Shown: positions 22,805 through 34,370, numbered from the stretch's first letter. The stretch is DNA of 64,000 nt from Hippopus hippopus (GCA_946811185.2 OX328113.1:17940521-18004520); one strand, 5' to 3'. The notes: a model not told the origin generated them from the sequence alone. Numbers and translations: made by a program.

Positions 22805-23299
22805 TCTGGCAAAAGGGGTTAAATACATCTACAAGATGCTTTATACCCAACAAGTCATCACATAATAACCAATCTATAAAATCCATTTGGTTTACAAACA
22901 ACTGAGTCATGAGGTAGACTGGTCCTTAATTAAACCTTTACCGTATGACAAAATTTTGGATTGGACTGAACTGAAAGCACTTGAAGTCAACAATTTAAAT
23001 GTAGCTCCAATGATGATTTCTATCTTTGATGGGGTAGAAAACATTGTGGTAAAAGGAGAAAATGCTGGTTACCAGCATTTTCTCCTTTTCCCACAATGTT
23101 TTCAAAAGCCTTCCTTCCCAGAGTCGTGAAAACCAGGGATTGTTTGGTAAAGGGTTAACCACACAGAAAATTAACAAGAAAATTAGCACAAAGTTTTGAC
23201 CCAGGTTAGGCTGCAAGGACTGCACAGGCTGACCTTGGTCTATACTTTTTGCAGATGCATTTAAAAAAAAAAAAACCCTTTTCACAGGGCATGGCTCAA
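22805..23299. repeat. Family B MITE interrupted by family A
   Basis: Left part TGCTCTGGCAAAAGGGG to GAGGTAGACTGGTCC. Right part CACAGAAAATTAACAAG to CCCTTTTCACAGGGCATGGC. The uninterrupted copy at 9246 shows that the two parts belong together. Confidence 0.8.
22930..23158 (+). repeat. Family A MITE, forward, inserted in family B at TTAA
   Basis: The left junction reads GGTCC TTAA TTAAACC, the right AGGG TTAA CCACACAG. The host sequence continues without other loss, which is what a TTAA target duplication predicts. Confidence 0.92.
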
Positions 23300-23399
23300 A
23301 TATAATGTACACTGGGGGTCCAAGACCAGAAAGCATACTTGGCACAGTCTGATCATGATCCAAATTCAGTTAAGCACATTTAAATTGTCCTTCTCAGTC

Positions 23400-23508
23400 T
23401 ATGAGTTAAAAGACAAATCTCATCACTTAAACCACATTTCATTTGTTGTCTGCAATTTATTTCAATTTGCATGAGTCTCAAAATATTTTTGTCTGGTAAA
23501 AAAGTTAA
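23400..23508 (-). repeat. Family A fragment, reverse, right side
   Basis: GAGTTAAAAGACAAATCTCA, TTGTTGTCTGCAATTTATTT and GGTAAAAAAGTTAA. Confidence 0.65.
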
Positions 23509-23544
23509 TGTCTCTGCAGAGAAGTTTTATTTCTACAATTTGCA

Positions 23545-23760
23545 AACCACAAAATCTCAGACTAGCCTGAATTGAAAGTATTCGAAGACAACAAAATAAG
23601 TTTGAATTAAAAGTTGAAATTCATTTTGGGCAAGGTGGAAAACATTGTGGGAAAAGGAGAAAATGCTGGTTACCAGCATTTTCTCCTTTTCCCACAATGT
23701 TTTCAAAAAGCTTCTTCGTTAGGGTTGTTAAAACTCGGGATTGTGTGGTAATAAGGTTAA
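23545..23760 (+). repeat. Family A MITE, forward
   Basis: The left end is eroded; the hairpin is perfect over GAAAACATTGTGGGAAAAGG; it ends GGTAATAAGGTTAA. Confidence 0.87.
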
Positions 23761-23879
23761 AACAAATGTACACAACAAATCTTGTTGCTAAGCTGAAGAA
23801 GCCAAATGGCTCAAATAAGATGACACTGCCTAACTGAAGCACCAAATGCAGTCACCAGACTGGAGTAAGGCATCCAACA

Positions 23880-25148
23880 TTCCTAAAGAATAATTTGATA
23901 ATTATGAAATTGTAGGTTGTCGGCGGCCCTCCATACCCTAGGCATACTTGGTATGGACCTTTCCAGGAAAAGAATATAATTCAAAGTCAAGGTACAATGC
24001 CACAACTCTTCTCCAAAAAGGCCTAATACACCATTTCTATGCCCAAGGTAAAGCACTCACTTGTTACTTGCAATGATGTAACCTCTCTGTTTCTTATCCG
24101 GTAAAAGCACATGTTATTTGGGAAGCAGAAAGTGTCTCTGAAATCAACCTCCTGAAATGGAATTGAGCATGGGACCTTCAGAGGGGTAGTCACATGCTTT
24201 ACCAAACATCAGAGATCTATGGTACCTATTTCTTAAACCTAATTTTATATCTACAACCAATTTCTCAAACACTACAGGCAGGCTTATCTTATTTGCATAT
24301 TACAATGCTATGCATGTGCATGTACATAAAATAAAGAAAATACAAAGGTAAAAGCATAAACCATTGCAAATACATTCTGACTGAATATTAAACATGTGTA
24401 CATGTACGTATGATCACAGTTTCTAAAATCCTACTACTACGTCAAAATAATAATCCAAAAAAATAGAGAAAGAAACAAAACAAACACATACTGAAAACAA
24501 GTGTTAAACCTTCAGTAAGTGTTGACAGTTAATCCATCACACAAAAATTCAGAGAGAAAACCTCCAAAAATGTACAAATTCCAACCATTTAAACAGACAA
24601 TTCACTCTGTCATCCCCTTAAATGGTAAACCAGTTCACAACATGGTAGAATTCTGTGTTTAACAAATGGGGAATCAGTCCTAGCAGATTTATTCTCTACC
24701 TTGTTGACTCTCTAACAATGAAAACCAATAAAGTGTAAAGTCTGTCACTCTACTTTTTCCCCAGAAAACCAATAACCTTTGTCACAGTAATTCTAGTTTT
24801 ATTCCATTTTTATCTTTATAATTATAATCTAATTACCAATTACAAAAGTTAGAGCACAATAAATCACTTATCAAATCATTTTTGTTACACAAGCCAGATG
24901 TTCAACAAAAGTTTACCAAAAATTTTATAAAAATCTGTTTAATTTCATTCTGTAGTACATAACTTGGAAAAATATCCAAGGAAAGGAATAGCAAGAACTT
25001 TCTTAATCCAACAGGGCTTTATTAATGAAATGGGCACTGTGTAATAAAATCTACAAGGGAGATTTTTGGCATGTTATAGTTCTTTTATTACCCACAATTC
25101 CATCTTCAACTAAGACAAGGGGCTATTAGTGCTGACCTAGATGGTAGC
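23880..25148. other. No gene seen; longest repeat-poor stretch on the left
   Basis: A+T-rich, largely free of the families above. A 60-codon minus-strand ORF at 24023-24205 has no recognisable domain and no good splice borders. Confidence 0.45.
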
Positions 25149-25355
25149 TTAACTCTTTACCACACGACAAAAATGTGGACTTGTTCAAGACTTGTCCAAA
25201 ATGAAAGCATTTGCAGATGACAATTTAAATGTAGGTAAAACAATGGGATTCTTTCTTAGAAGGGTAGAAACTATTGTGGAAAAAGGAGAAAATGCTGGTT
25301 GCCAGCATTTTCTCCTTTTCCCACAATGGTTTCAAAAGGCCTTTTTGTCAGGGTA
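25149..25355 (+). repeat. Family A MITE, forward, right end lost
   Basis: TTAACTCTTTACCACACGAC at left; good hairpin; breaks off after GTCAGGG. Confidence 0.85.
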
Positions 25356-25707
25356 AATCAAACATTTTATACAGGTTTAATGATAAGATAAAATATCTTT
25401 TTAACTTTCACCAGAGAATACACTCCAGGAAAAAGATGTCCTCTGGTTTGATAAGCTGTCTCCTGCAGGGTATTTTACATATGCAAAAGTATCATAAGCA
25501 TGGTCAATTGCAACCCAGCAATTAGCAAAATATCCGAACACAGAGAAAGAAAATTCAATTGATTAATAAAGGACCCTTTAAACAGAAATGCCTGAACAAG
25601 TGAACACACAAATACAGAAACTTGATCAAATATTTTGAAGTGGGTAACTTTGTATAGCAAACACATACAATAATGATAACTGTCTCAGGCCTATGAATAG
25701 TGCCCCC

Positions 25708-26227
25708 TCTTTAAATTTAAGCTACATTTAATGTGTCGTCTGCAAAATTTATGCTTTCAATTTGGTTGAGTTCAAAATTTAGTTGTTTGGTAAAGAGTTA
25801 AATCTTTCACAAACAAACCCCAGTTTTTAAGGACCTTGAGGAAGAATGCTTTTGAATGCATTGAGGGAACAGGAGAAATGCTGGTAACCAGCATTTTCTC
25901 CTGTTTCTACATCTTTTTCTACCCTTTTAAAGACATACAACATCATCTGAGTCACATTTTTTTAATGTCATCTGCAAATGTTTCCAATTTGGAGAAATGT
26001 AATTCTGTTGTTTGGTAGTGTTACGGATCCTGAGAAAGAAACTTTTTCTAAAACATTGTGTGTAAACAGGAAAATGCTGGTCACCAGCATTTTCTCCTTT
26101 TCTCACAATGTTTCCGACCCTTTCAAAGACAAATCCTAATGTTAATGCCAGCTTTAATTTTGCTTTCTACATAAATTCCTTCAATATATCAGTGCCTAAA
26201 ATTGTTTCATCTGGGTAAAGTGTTAAT
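25708..26227 (-). repeat. Three family A copies, reverse, head-to-tail
   Basis: A right-side fragment ends in GAGTTAA (25800). It is followed by a copy 25798-26024 and a further copy 26025-26227 lacking its first bases, each with its own hairpin (the last TGTGTAAACAGGAAAATGC). Confidence 0.78.
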
Positions 26228-26671
26228 TCGATACCAACCACCTCAAGTCTGAAAAGCAAGTTTATCCCTACGTCTCTGTCTACAATAGAACAAATTTGGA
26301 AATGACAACACTGCTGCATGTGCTTGATTTTCATTGAAAATTTTAAGTCTGAACAGGGGTATAACAGTGTCAAAAATATTTTGATGGTTACCCACCCTTG
26401 TTGTATGAGTTCCCCTTTTGATAGTGAACAGCTTGTCCAAGTTTGAAGATAATATCTTCAGTAATATCAGAGATATAACAAAATGTCAAAGTTTTTGCAC
26501 GACGCAAAACACAATGCCAGGACTATGACAGTATTTTGTCATGTTTTTGGAAAACAGCTGAGCTAAAAATATCTTTATCTGGAAGGCATGTTTTATTTGA
26601 AACCTCATAAAGAAGCCCATATTCTAAAAAGGATAATTGTATTTGCATTGCAATTGGAACAGTAAATGTAG

Positions 26672-26894
26672 TTAATTCTTTACCACACAATCCAATTTTT
26701 AACAACCCTAAGAAAGGAAGCCTTTGAAAACATATTGGGAAAAGGAGAAAATGCTGGTAACCAGCATTTTCTCCTTTTACCAAAATATTTTCTACCCTTC
26801 CATTGACAGATTTCAATTTTCTCATTTATCTTGTCGACTGCAAATGTTTTTCAATATGGACAAGTAAAAAATTTTGTCGTTTGGTGAAGGGTAA
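26672..26894 (-). repeat. Family A MITE, reverse
   Basis: TTAATTCTTTACCACACAAT to GGTGAAGGGTAA. Hairpin GGGAAAAGGAGAAAATGCTG / CAGCATTTTCTCCTTTTACC. Confidence 0.86.
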
Positions 26895-27114
26895 AACTCT
26901 TTATCATTATGATAAAATTTCAGACATCATATTTCAAGCACATGACAAATTAAATATGGCTCAAATAACAGAATCTATCTTTAAAAATTTTAAACAATTT
27001 TATGGGAACAGGAGAATATGCAGGTTACCAGCAATTGACCCTTTTCCCACAATGTTTTCAAAACCTATCTCTCTCAGGGTCGTTAAAACTCGGGATTTTT
27101 TGGTATAGGATTAA
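26895..27114 (+). repeat. Family A MITE, forward, directly adjoining
   Basis: AACTCTTTATCATTATGATA to GGTATAGGATTAA; right side CAGGGTCGTTAAAACTCGGG intact, hairpin decayed. Confidence 0.78.
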
Positions 27115-27341
27115 AGGGAGTTTATAGGAAAACCCGACTGATTTTTTTTCTCAACTTCATTGATTAACAGTTCTGTTTAAACTTACAATTGAAGCCCTAT
27201 TTGCAGCTTCAACATTTAATCCTCAATCAATGAAAACAAAGGACAGTATTTAAATTAACTCATTACCTCCTGCATCAAGTTTGTAGCAGACGGCTTTGAA
27301 AACATCTTTGCAAAAGATGGATTACAGACATCATTTGAGGT

Positions 27342-27570
27342 TTAACCCTTTAACAGAATGATGACAAAATTTTAGCCTTGTCCAAATTGAAAGCATTTGC
27401 AGACGACAATTTCAATGAGAGTCAAATGGTGCAAATGTTCTTTGATAGGGTAGAAAACATGGTGGGAAAAGGAGAAAATGCTGGTTACCAGCATTTTATT
27501 TTCCCACAATGTTTTCAATAGGCTTCTTTCCAAGGTAATGTTAAAAGTCGGCATTGTGCGGTAAAGAGTT
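27342..27570 (+). repeat. Family A MITE, forward
   Basis: TTAACCCTTTAACAGAATG to GCGGTAAAGAGTT. The right hairpin arm lacks CTCCTT. Confidence 0.87.
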
Positions 27571-28052
27571 CTGATTCATCTATACTTGTTTTCAGGCAGT
27601 TTTCAGCCAGCTGTTAACCCATGTCATCCTTATTTTAATAAAATATAATCATTCTTGTATCTTCATGCCAAATGTTTCCCCTGATGGCTGTAAGATTGCA
27701 CAGATTACGACGAAAAGAAAATGCATTTCATATTTTGGAGGCTTTCAAAGCAATCTCTGTCGTTGTTTCCGGTTTTAAATGAAGACAAATTCCTTGTGCT
27801 TTTCTCTTTTACACTGTATATAACGGTATATACTGGTAATTTATCTATGTTTACAAAACTGAGCAATTCTACACACTTTTAAGTTTTAACAGCTTAAATT
27901 TTATCTCTCTAGTGTAAGGATCTATCTTAAAAAACATGTGAAAATATCATAGCAATAAGAAGAAATGGCTATTTGGAAAAGCGGGCTATCCGGCAGGACA
28001 ATAAAACTTGTTCTTTGCATTAGACATTGTAATAAATTTTTCACAAAAAGAA
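27571..28052. other. No gene seen
   Basis: Unassigned A+T-rich sequence. Confidence 0.45.
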
Positions 28053-28172
28053 AAAAAATTCTCAAGTTTCTAAAGAGAAAGCATTTGCAGACAACAAAAT
28101 GAAATGTGACAAAAATTATGGGTTTTCCATAAGAAAGGGTACAAAACGTTGTGGGAAAAGGAGAAAATGCTG
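28053..28172 (+). repeat. Family A fragment, forward, left half
   Basis: GAAAGCATTTGCAGACAACA and the left arm GTGGGAAAAGGAGAAAATGC; right half absent. Confidence 0.7.
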
Positions 28173-28213
28173 TTTGTCATCTACAAAGCATTTGCATAGA
28201 AATGAATTGTTAC

Positions 28214-28446
28214 TTTAACACCTTTACCTCAAAATCCTGACTTTTTGCTACCCTTAGAAAGAAAGCTTTCGAAAACATTGCGGGAAAAGGAGAAAATGCT
28301 GGTAACCGGCATTTTCTCCTTTGCCCGCAATCTTTTCTACCCTGCTGAAAGCAAATTTCAATTTTTTGAGCCACATTGGATTTTTAGTCTCCAATGATGC
28401 TTTTAAATTGGACAAGTCTAAAACATTGTTGTTTGGCAAGGAGTTC
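28214..28446 (-). repeat. Family A MITE, reverse
   Basis: Hairpin GCGGGAAAAGGAG / CTCCTTTGCCCGC. The GTGGG-to-GCGGG change is present on both arms. Confidence 0.86.
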
Positions 28447-28465
28447 GTGACTGAATGTCTTTCAA

Positions 28466-28537
28466 CAGAAAACATTTTTGTAAAAGGAGAAAATGCTGGT
28501 AACCAGGGTCGATAAAACAAAGGGTTACTTGGTAAAG
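28466..28537 (+). repeat. Family A fragment, forward, right half
   Basis: GTAAAAGGAGAAAATGCTGG joined directly to CAGGGTCGATAAAAC and GGTAAAGGG. Confidence 0.65.
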
Positions 28538-28737
28538 GGTCAAGAAAAGTCTGTAACTTTACAGCAGAGGTCACTGGTGAAGGTCAGTCAATGAAATATT
28601 TCTTTGACAACTTTCATGTCAGCTCCAAAATTAGCATTCCCAAGAACTGGCTACAAATGGTTATTTTATTCACAAAGAAGTCTTTGTGAATACATCTGCA
28701 TATTTTATAACGTCACAATAAAATACTTGTTATCTTC

Positions 28738-28980
28738 CAAACTCTTGGAATCTCCGGCTTGCCCAATTCCTTTCAAAGAACTGATAAAAGTCATTGTGAC
28801 TCAGTGAAGTTGAAGATTCATTCCTCTCAATGCTGATTATTGTTTGGACAATGGTTAGATAGGAAAGCAGCCAGTGGCTTGGGTAGAATATTGTGCAAAG
28901 CACTGGTAAAAGGAACTCCAGGTGCACTGCCTGCCATGGTATAATGGAAATAATGTTAAAAACTGTGATACAAACATACA
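28738..28980 (+). mobile_element. SINE, opposite orientation
   Basis: GGCTTGCCCAATTCCTTTCA, CAGCCAGTGGCTTGGGTAGA and AAGCACTGGTAAAAGGAACT match the reverse complement of the SINE bodies at 12702 and 55703. Confidence 0.65.
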
Positions 28981-29201
28981 AATCTTACCAAAAATCCACT
29001 TTCTCCAAAAGAAAAATTGGGTCAAAATCTAGACAACTAAGAAATACTTGTTTTCACAGCAATGAAAACCTCTTCCAGTAATTACAGAAATGATGGCTCT
29101 TTTTCCAACAAAAATTTACAGAAGAAGTCGATAACATCAATACAAAAGCCCAGACAGTCTATTCAATTCTAATTCCAGGAAATATTTTTTCGCCAGTCTT
29201 C

Positions 29202-29430
29202 TTAACCCTTTACCAGACGACAAAATTTTAGACTAGTCTAAATTGAAAGCAATTGCAGACAACAAAATAAATATGACTGAAAGATTGAAATTTGTTTTCG
29301 GAAGGGTAGAAAACATTGTGGGAAAAGGAGAAAATGCTGATTAACAGCATTTTCTCCTTTTCCCACAATGTTTTCACAAGGCTTCTCTCTCAGGGTCGTT
29401 AAAAGTCGGCATTGTGTGGTAAAAGGTTAA
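29202..29430 (+). repeat. Family A MITE, forward, full length
   Basis: TTAACCCTTTACCAGACGAC to GGTAAAAGGTTAA. Hairpin perfect over the outer 30 bp. Confidence 0.92.
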
Positions 29431-29648
29431 CTGTTTGCCACACAATCCCGAGTTTTAACAACCCCAGGAAAGAAGGCTTTCGAAAGCATTGTGGGGAAAA
29501 GGAGAAAATGCTGGTAACCAGCATTTTCTCCATTTCTCACAATACTTTCTGCCCTTTCTAAAACAATTCCAACATTTTTGGCTACAGTTTCTTTGTCACC
29601 TGTAAATAATTTCAATTTGGATAAGTCCAAATGTATGTTGTGAGTTAA
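29427..29648 (-). repeat. Family A MITE, reverse, sharing a TTAA
   Basis: It begins in the same TTAA that ends the previous copy. CTGTTTGCCACACAATCCCG at left, TTGTGAGTTAA at right. Confidence 0.87.
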
Positions 29649-29966
29649 AGAAATAATAATTTACCTTACAGACTTGAATTTTACCGACCACGAAAAACTA
29701 AACTTTAAAAAACTTAGAGGGAGAAAAAGTACATGTACATGCTGGAAACCAGCATCTTTCCCCTTTCCTACAATGTTTTCTACCTTATTAGAAAACCAAA
29801 TGCGCATGCCTCTCAACCAGATGGAAATATGATGTAATTTACCCTACATTTCTCGCGCTTGACGTAATATTGTAATGCGTTGCTATGTGGAGGGGGTACG
29901 CCACGGGGAATAACCAAAAAGAACTGTACTGGGTTTTGATGTAAGTTCCTCCCAAAAATGGTTAAA

Positions 29967-30145
29967 AGCATGAAATAAATAGACTATTATTTTTTTCCGG
30001 TGAAAGATCAAAATTTATTTCATCTCATGAACATCATCGGTAATATTTTCATTCGTGGCTGTGCCAATCGTGCAAAGATTACCGATGATGTTCACTCAAT
30101 AAAATAAATTTCGACCTTTGACCGAAAAAAACAAATATCCTCTAT
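29967..30145. repeat. Long imperfect palindrome
   Basis: CATGAACATCATCGGTAATA pairs with ATTACCGATGATGTTCA; outer arms AAAATTTATTT / AAATAAATTTC and TTTTTTCCGG / CCGAAAAAA. Single copy here. Confidence 0.75.
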
Positions 30146-30283
30146 ATATGTGAAAACATGTTACGAATGGAGAATTTGCTAGATATCATAGCGTTCAAAA
30201 AAGTAACAATGAAAAGTTTTCACTGTCAAAGTGAAAACATTATAACAAAAGGAAAAACTGCTGGCTACCAAGGGTTTAACCTG

Positions 30284-30478
30284 CTAAAAAAGTGAGTTGA
30301 AACTTTCAAGTTGATAGTTAAAACAAAAAATTTTGCTATTTCAAAGGTATTGTTTGGGAAAAATATCTCCTTCTAGTACAGTGTAGATCCAAGATCATAC
30401 CACACATTCTGTGCAGTCTGATCTTGATCTAAACTGTCTGCAAAAAAGTCCTTGAGTTGCGCTTATCAGCCTAAGGGT
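30284..30478 (-). repeat. Family C element, reverse
   Basis: AGTGTAGATCCAAGATCA and TGCAGTCTGATCTTGATC around the centre; end GCCTAAGGGTAAAG. Confidence 0.72.
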
Positions 30479-30663
30479 AAAGTTCTAACACCGACCAGTT
30501 CTGACACAGAAAAGAAAGAAGACAAATTAGTACAGACTTATCCCATCTTCTCTCTATAACATCATTTCTAAGATAATTGAATGCAGGGGAAAACATCTAA
30601 TTCTTCTTTCTAATTCACTTTTTATCGATATTCTTCCCCTCCTGGCCCTGATTTCTCTCATGT

Positions 30664-30826
30664 TAAAGCTTTACCAAACAATCTTGAATTTTTACAACCC
30701 TTAGGAAGGCTTTTAAAAACTTTGCAGGACAAAGTGAAAAAACTGTTCACAAGCATTTTGAATTTGTTGTCTGTAAATGCTTTAAATTTGCCTAGTCTAA
30801 AATTTTGTTGTCTGATAAAGATTTAA
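30664..30826 (-). repeat. Family A MITE, reverse, internally deleted
   Basis: GCTTTACCAAACAATCTTGA to GATAAAGATTTAA; the right arm and part of the right side are missing. Confidence 0.72.
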
Positions 30827-30984
30827 CCCTTTACCAAACAATCCTGAGTTTTAACGACCCTAAGAAAGAGGGCTTTTGAAAACAGTGTGGGAAAAAGTGT
30901 CAATATGGTCACCAGCATTTTCTTTTTTTTCACAATGTTTTCAAAAGGCCTGTTCCCTAGGATAATCAAAATATGAGTGTTTAA
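30823..30984. repeat. Family A symmetric chimera
   Basis: The left end is of reverse type (TTAACCCTTTACCAAACAAT, CCTGAGTTTTAACGACC). After the hairpin the right end is again the same side in mirror form (CTTTTCACAATGTTTTC, AAAAGGCC). The CAAATTGAAAGC side is absent. Confidence 0.72.
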
Positions 30985-31207
30985 CCCATTACAAAACGAC
31001 AAAATTTTAGACATGTCCGAATTGAAAGCATTTGCAGACGACAAATTAAAGGTGACCCAATGACAGAATTTGCCATAACAGGTTAGAAAACATGGTGGGA
31101 AAAGGAGAAAATGCTGGTTACCAGCATTTTCTCCTTTTCCAACAATGTTTTCCAAAGCCTTCTTTCTCAGGGTCGTTAAAAGTCGGGATTGTGTGGTAAA
31201 GTGTTAA
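30981..31207 (+). repeat. Family A MITE, forward, full length
   Basis: TTAACCCATTACAAAACGAC to GTGGTAAAGTGTTAA, with good hairpin and shared TTAA at left. Confidence 0.9.
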
Positions 31208-31391
31208 TAAAGACTAAATCTATAGTACTTTCAGAATGTCAGTATATAGAAAGAAGTGTTGCATTAGTGTTTTTTGATACATTGCTTTAGCACTTTTTTT
31301 CCCCTTTTTGTTTATTCTTTCTGTTTTTTTCTTTCTTGCAAAGAAAAGAAATTGAAAAGCAATCACACAGATAACAAGAAATAAAGTTCAT

Positions 31392-32020
31392 ACTAGAGGC
31401 GCTTGAGCGCCTGTATCGCTCCACAGGCCTGATATTTCTATAATGGCGAAAGGAAGTTTTTAACAATTATCATTCAATCCTGCATTTTAGCTCACTGAAG
31501 AAACAATTTGGTAGACAACCACCATAGGAACTTACCTGCAAAACAACAATGAAATCCAATTAATAGTTTTAGAGAAGAAATTTTTCAAAGATTTTACTTT
31601 ATACCATAAAAGGAAAATGAGTCTCCCATAAAAGCCATGTTTTTTGACAGATCTTTTTTTTTTTAAAGGAATTCTGTAAACCTGTATCTAAGGAACATTC
31701 CTGCAAAATAATAATGCTATCCAAATAGCGGTTTGGGAGGAGAAGATTTTTAAAGGTTTTTTACTTTGGTTGCCATGGCAACCAGAATTCTTCATGGAAC
31801 ACAATTATTTGAAGGAATTTGAAAGAGGACCACCAAAGGAACATTCCTGTGAAATTTGGTAAAAATCCAGTCAATAGTTTTTGAGGAGAAGTTTTTTAAA
31901 GAAAAAGTTTACGGACGCACGAACGGACGAACGGACGAACGAACGGACGGACGGACGGACGCACGACGGACACAACGCCATGACAATAGCTCGCTGGCCT
32001 TCAGCCAGTGGAGCTAATAA
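31392..32020 (+). mobile_element. Pearl/HINE-like element, copy 2
   Basis: Nearly the same sequence as 553-1181: same 5' hairpin, three core units, GGAC microsatellite and 3' hairpin (CTGGCCTTCAGCCAG). It has 6 extra bases (CCATGG) at about 31775. Flanks are unrelated. Confidence 0.78.
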
Positions 32021-32064
32021 AACTAGATGAATGTACAATCTAATCTCACTGAATGACATTTTCT

Positions 32065-32287
32065 TTAACCTTTTTCCACACAATCACAAGTTTAAACAAA
32101 CCTGAGCAGGAAGGCTTTCGAAAATATTGTTGGAAAAGGTGAAAATGCTGGTCACCAGCATTTTCTTCTTTTCCCACAATGTTTTCTATCATAGATCTTT
32201 AGCTCATTTGCATCAATTCTGGATTAGTCATCAGCAAATCATTTGAACTCAGATGAGTCTAAAATTGTTCATTTGGGAAAAGGTAGA
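32065..32287 (-). repeat. Family A MITE, reverse
   Basis: TTAACCTTTTTCCACACAAT at left, GTTGGAAAAGGTG / TTTTCCCAC at the hairpin, right end GGGAAAAGGTAG. Confidence 0.82.
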
Positions 32288-32298
32288 ACTTGATAAAA

Positions 32299-33575
32299 CA
32301 AGAGGGCAATGATGGCCCTGTATCGCTCCACTGGCCAATAAGTAAAAACCTTACACTCCAAACGTTACAGTACATGTCCAATTGGTTTCGAACTGGTAGA
32401 CATACAAAATTTTCTCTATAAAATCCTACGAGAAAGTTATGACCTCAAGGAAATGCCATTTTTGAACAAAGATCTTTTGAATCCTGGTAGAGGTCCACAA
32501 GATAAAGCCCCATAACAAATAATACAGGTCTAGAATGTGCGGTTATAAACAAGAAAATTTTCAAAGTTTCCTCAATAATAGGCCCTATAAAACATGTGAC
32601 CCCTGAGACAGGGCTAAATTTGGTATCCCTAGTTTTTATGGTTAGTAACAAGAAGATTTGTACAGTTTTCACTATAAAAGCCCATGTAAAACTTGAAACC
32701 ACTGGCGTGGGGGCAAACTTGACCCCAGGGCTATAATATGGGCCCTCTTGGTAGAGGCTAACTAGATAAAGCTACATGTAAAATTTGGTAGCCCTAAGCC
32801 TAATGGCTAGGTACAAGAAGATTTCTAAAGTTTTCCCAATATAAGCCCATATAAAACTTGTGACCCCCGGGGTGGGATCAAATTTGATCCTAGGGCTATA
32901 ATTCAGGCACTCTTGGTAGAGGCCCACTAGATAAAGCTACATGCAAAATTTTGTAGCCCTAGGCTTTATGGCTAAGTACAGGGAGATTTCTAAGTTTCCT
33001 CTATAAAAGCCCATGTAAAACTTGTGACCCCCGGGGCGGGGTCAAATTTGATCCCAGGGCTATAATTTGGGCACTCCCTGTAGACATCTACTAGATAAAG
33101 CCACATGCAAAATTTGGTAACCCTATGTCTTATGGCTAGGTACAGGAAGATTTCTAAAGTTTTCTCTATGTAAGGCCATGTAAAACTTGTGACCCCCGGG
33201 GCTTTGATTTTTGATCCCTGGGCTGTAATTTGAAGAAACTTGTTAGAGGTCTACTAGATAAAGCTACATGCCAAATTTGGTAGCCCTAGGCCTAATGGCT
33301 TCAGACAAGAAGATTTCCAAGGATTTCCAATATTTTCCAGTTTTGTTGCCATGGCAACCAGAGTTTTTGAAGGAATCAAATTCTTTCAAGAAATTCTGAA
33401 GAGGACCATGGCAAGATTATTTCTGTGAAGTTTCATCAAAATTAGATGGGTAGTTTCAGAGAAGATGTTCGAAATAAAAGTTAACGCACGTACGGACAGA
33501 CGCACGCACACACGGACGCACGACAGAAACTGGGCCATAACATAAGCCAGCTGGCCTTTGGCCAGTGGAGCTAAA
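32299..33575 (+). mobile_element. Pearl/HINE-like element with about 165-bp tandem core
   Basis: AACAAGAGGGCAATGATGGCC at the 5' end. Five core units share AGATAAAGCTACATG, ATTTGGTAGCCCTA and CTTGTGACCCCCGGGG. It then has ACGG/ACGC repeats (33485-33525) and ends CTGGCCTTTGGCCAGTGGAGC, as in the elements at 553 and 31392. Confidence 0.75.
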
Positions 33576-33607
33576 AAACAAAATCCAGAATCAGTGCAAA
33601 TTAAACT

Positions 33608-33905
33608 AGAACTGGACAAAGGGCTACAAATACCCCCTTTCCCACCCCCGTCTTGTCATTTTCTTGTCACTGTACCATGTAATAAAAAAATTTACAGGCC
33701 ATACCATTAACTCTGTAATAAATGACCAATTATAATGAAACTTGCAGGAAGAGCATAAATATCAATGGTCGAACAGTTTTTGTTAAGATTTCAGCGAAAT
33801 CGGTTGAAAACTGAAAGGAGAGAAGGATGCAAATTTGTGACTATTGAAGGAAGGATGGACAAGCCGATTTTAATATAACCTCCCCCTCCCCCAAACTTCT
33901 TGGGT
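33608..33905 (+). repeat. Pearl-like element, short and decayed
   Basis: AACTAGAACTGGACAAAGGG at the start and GGAAGGATGGACAAGCCG before a C-rich tail. The core resembles 9960-10140. Confidence 0.5.
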
Positions 33906-33933
33906 TATAACCTGAACTACAGCTACCATTTTC

Positions 33934-34140
33934 TCAACCCTTTACCACACAATCATGAGTTTTAATGACCCTGATGAAGAAGGCTTTTGAAAACATTCTG
34001 GAAAAAGGAGAAAATGCTGGTTCCCAGCATTTTCTCCTTTTTCCAGAATGTTTACTACCCTTTGAAATACAAATTCCAACATGTGAGCCAAATTTAATTT
34101 AAATTTCAAATTATTGTCTGCAAAATAATGCCTTCAATAA
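33934..34140 (-). repeat. Family A MITE, reverse
   Basis: The hairpin arms AAACATTCTGGAAAAAGG and CCTTTTTCCAGAATGTTT are perfect complements over 30 bp although both differ from the consensus. Confidence 0.87.
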
Positions 34141-34370
34141 TCTACAAATTCAAAGCTGCTGCAGACAGCAAACATGGTAAAATGATGGAATTTTCATCAG
34201 AACTGATAGAAAACTTAGTGGGAAAAGGAGAATATGTTGTTTACAAGCATGATCTCCTTTTTCCTAAATGTTTTCAAAATCTTTATTCTTTAGGGTCTTT
34301 AAAACTCCGGACTGTGTGGTAACTTATTCTTTAGGGTCTTTAAAACTCCAGACTGTGTGGTAACGGGTTG
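34138..34370 (+). repeat. Family A MITE, forward, right end duplicated
   Basis: The right end TTCTTTAGGGTCTTTAAAAC ... GTGTGGTAAC is present twice, 43 bp apart (34284 and 34327). Confidence 0.82.
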
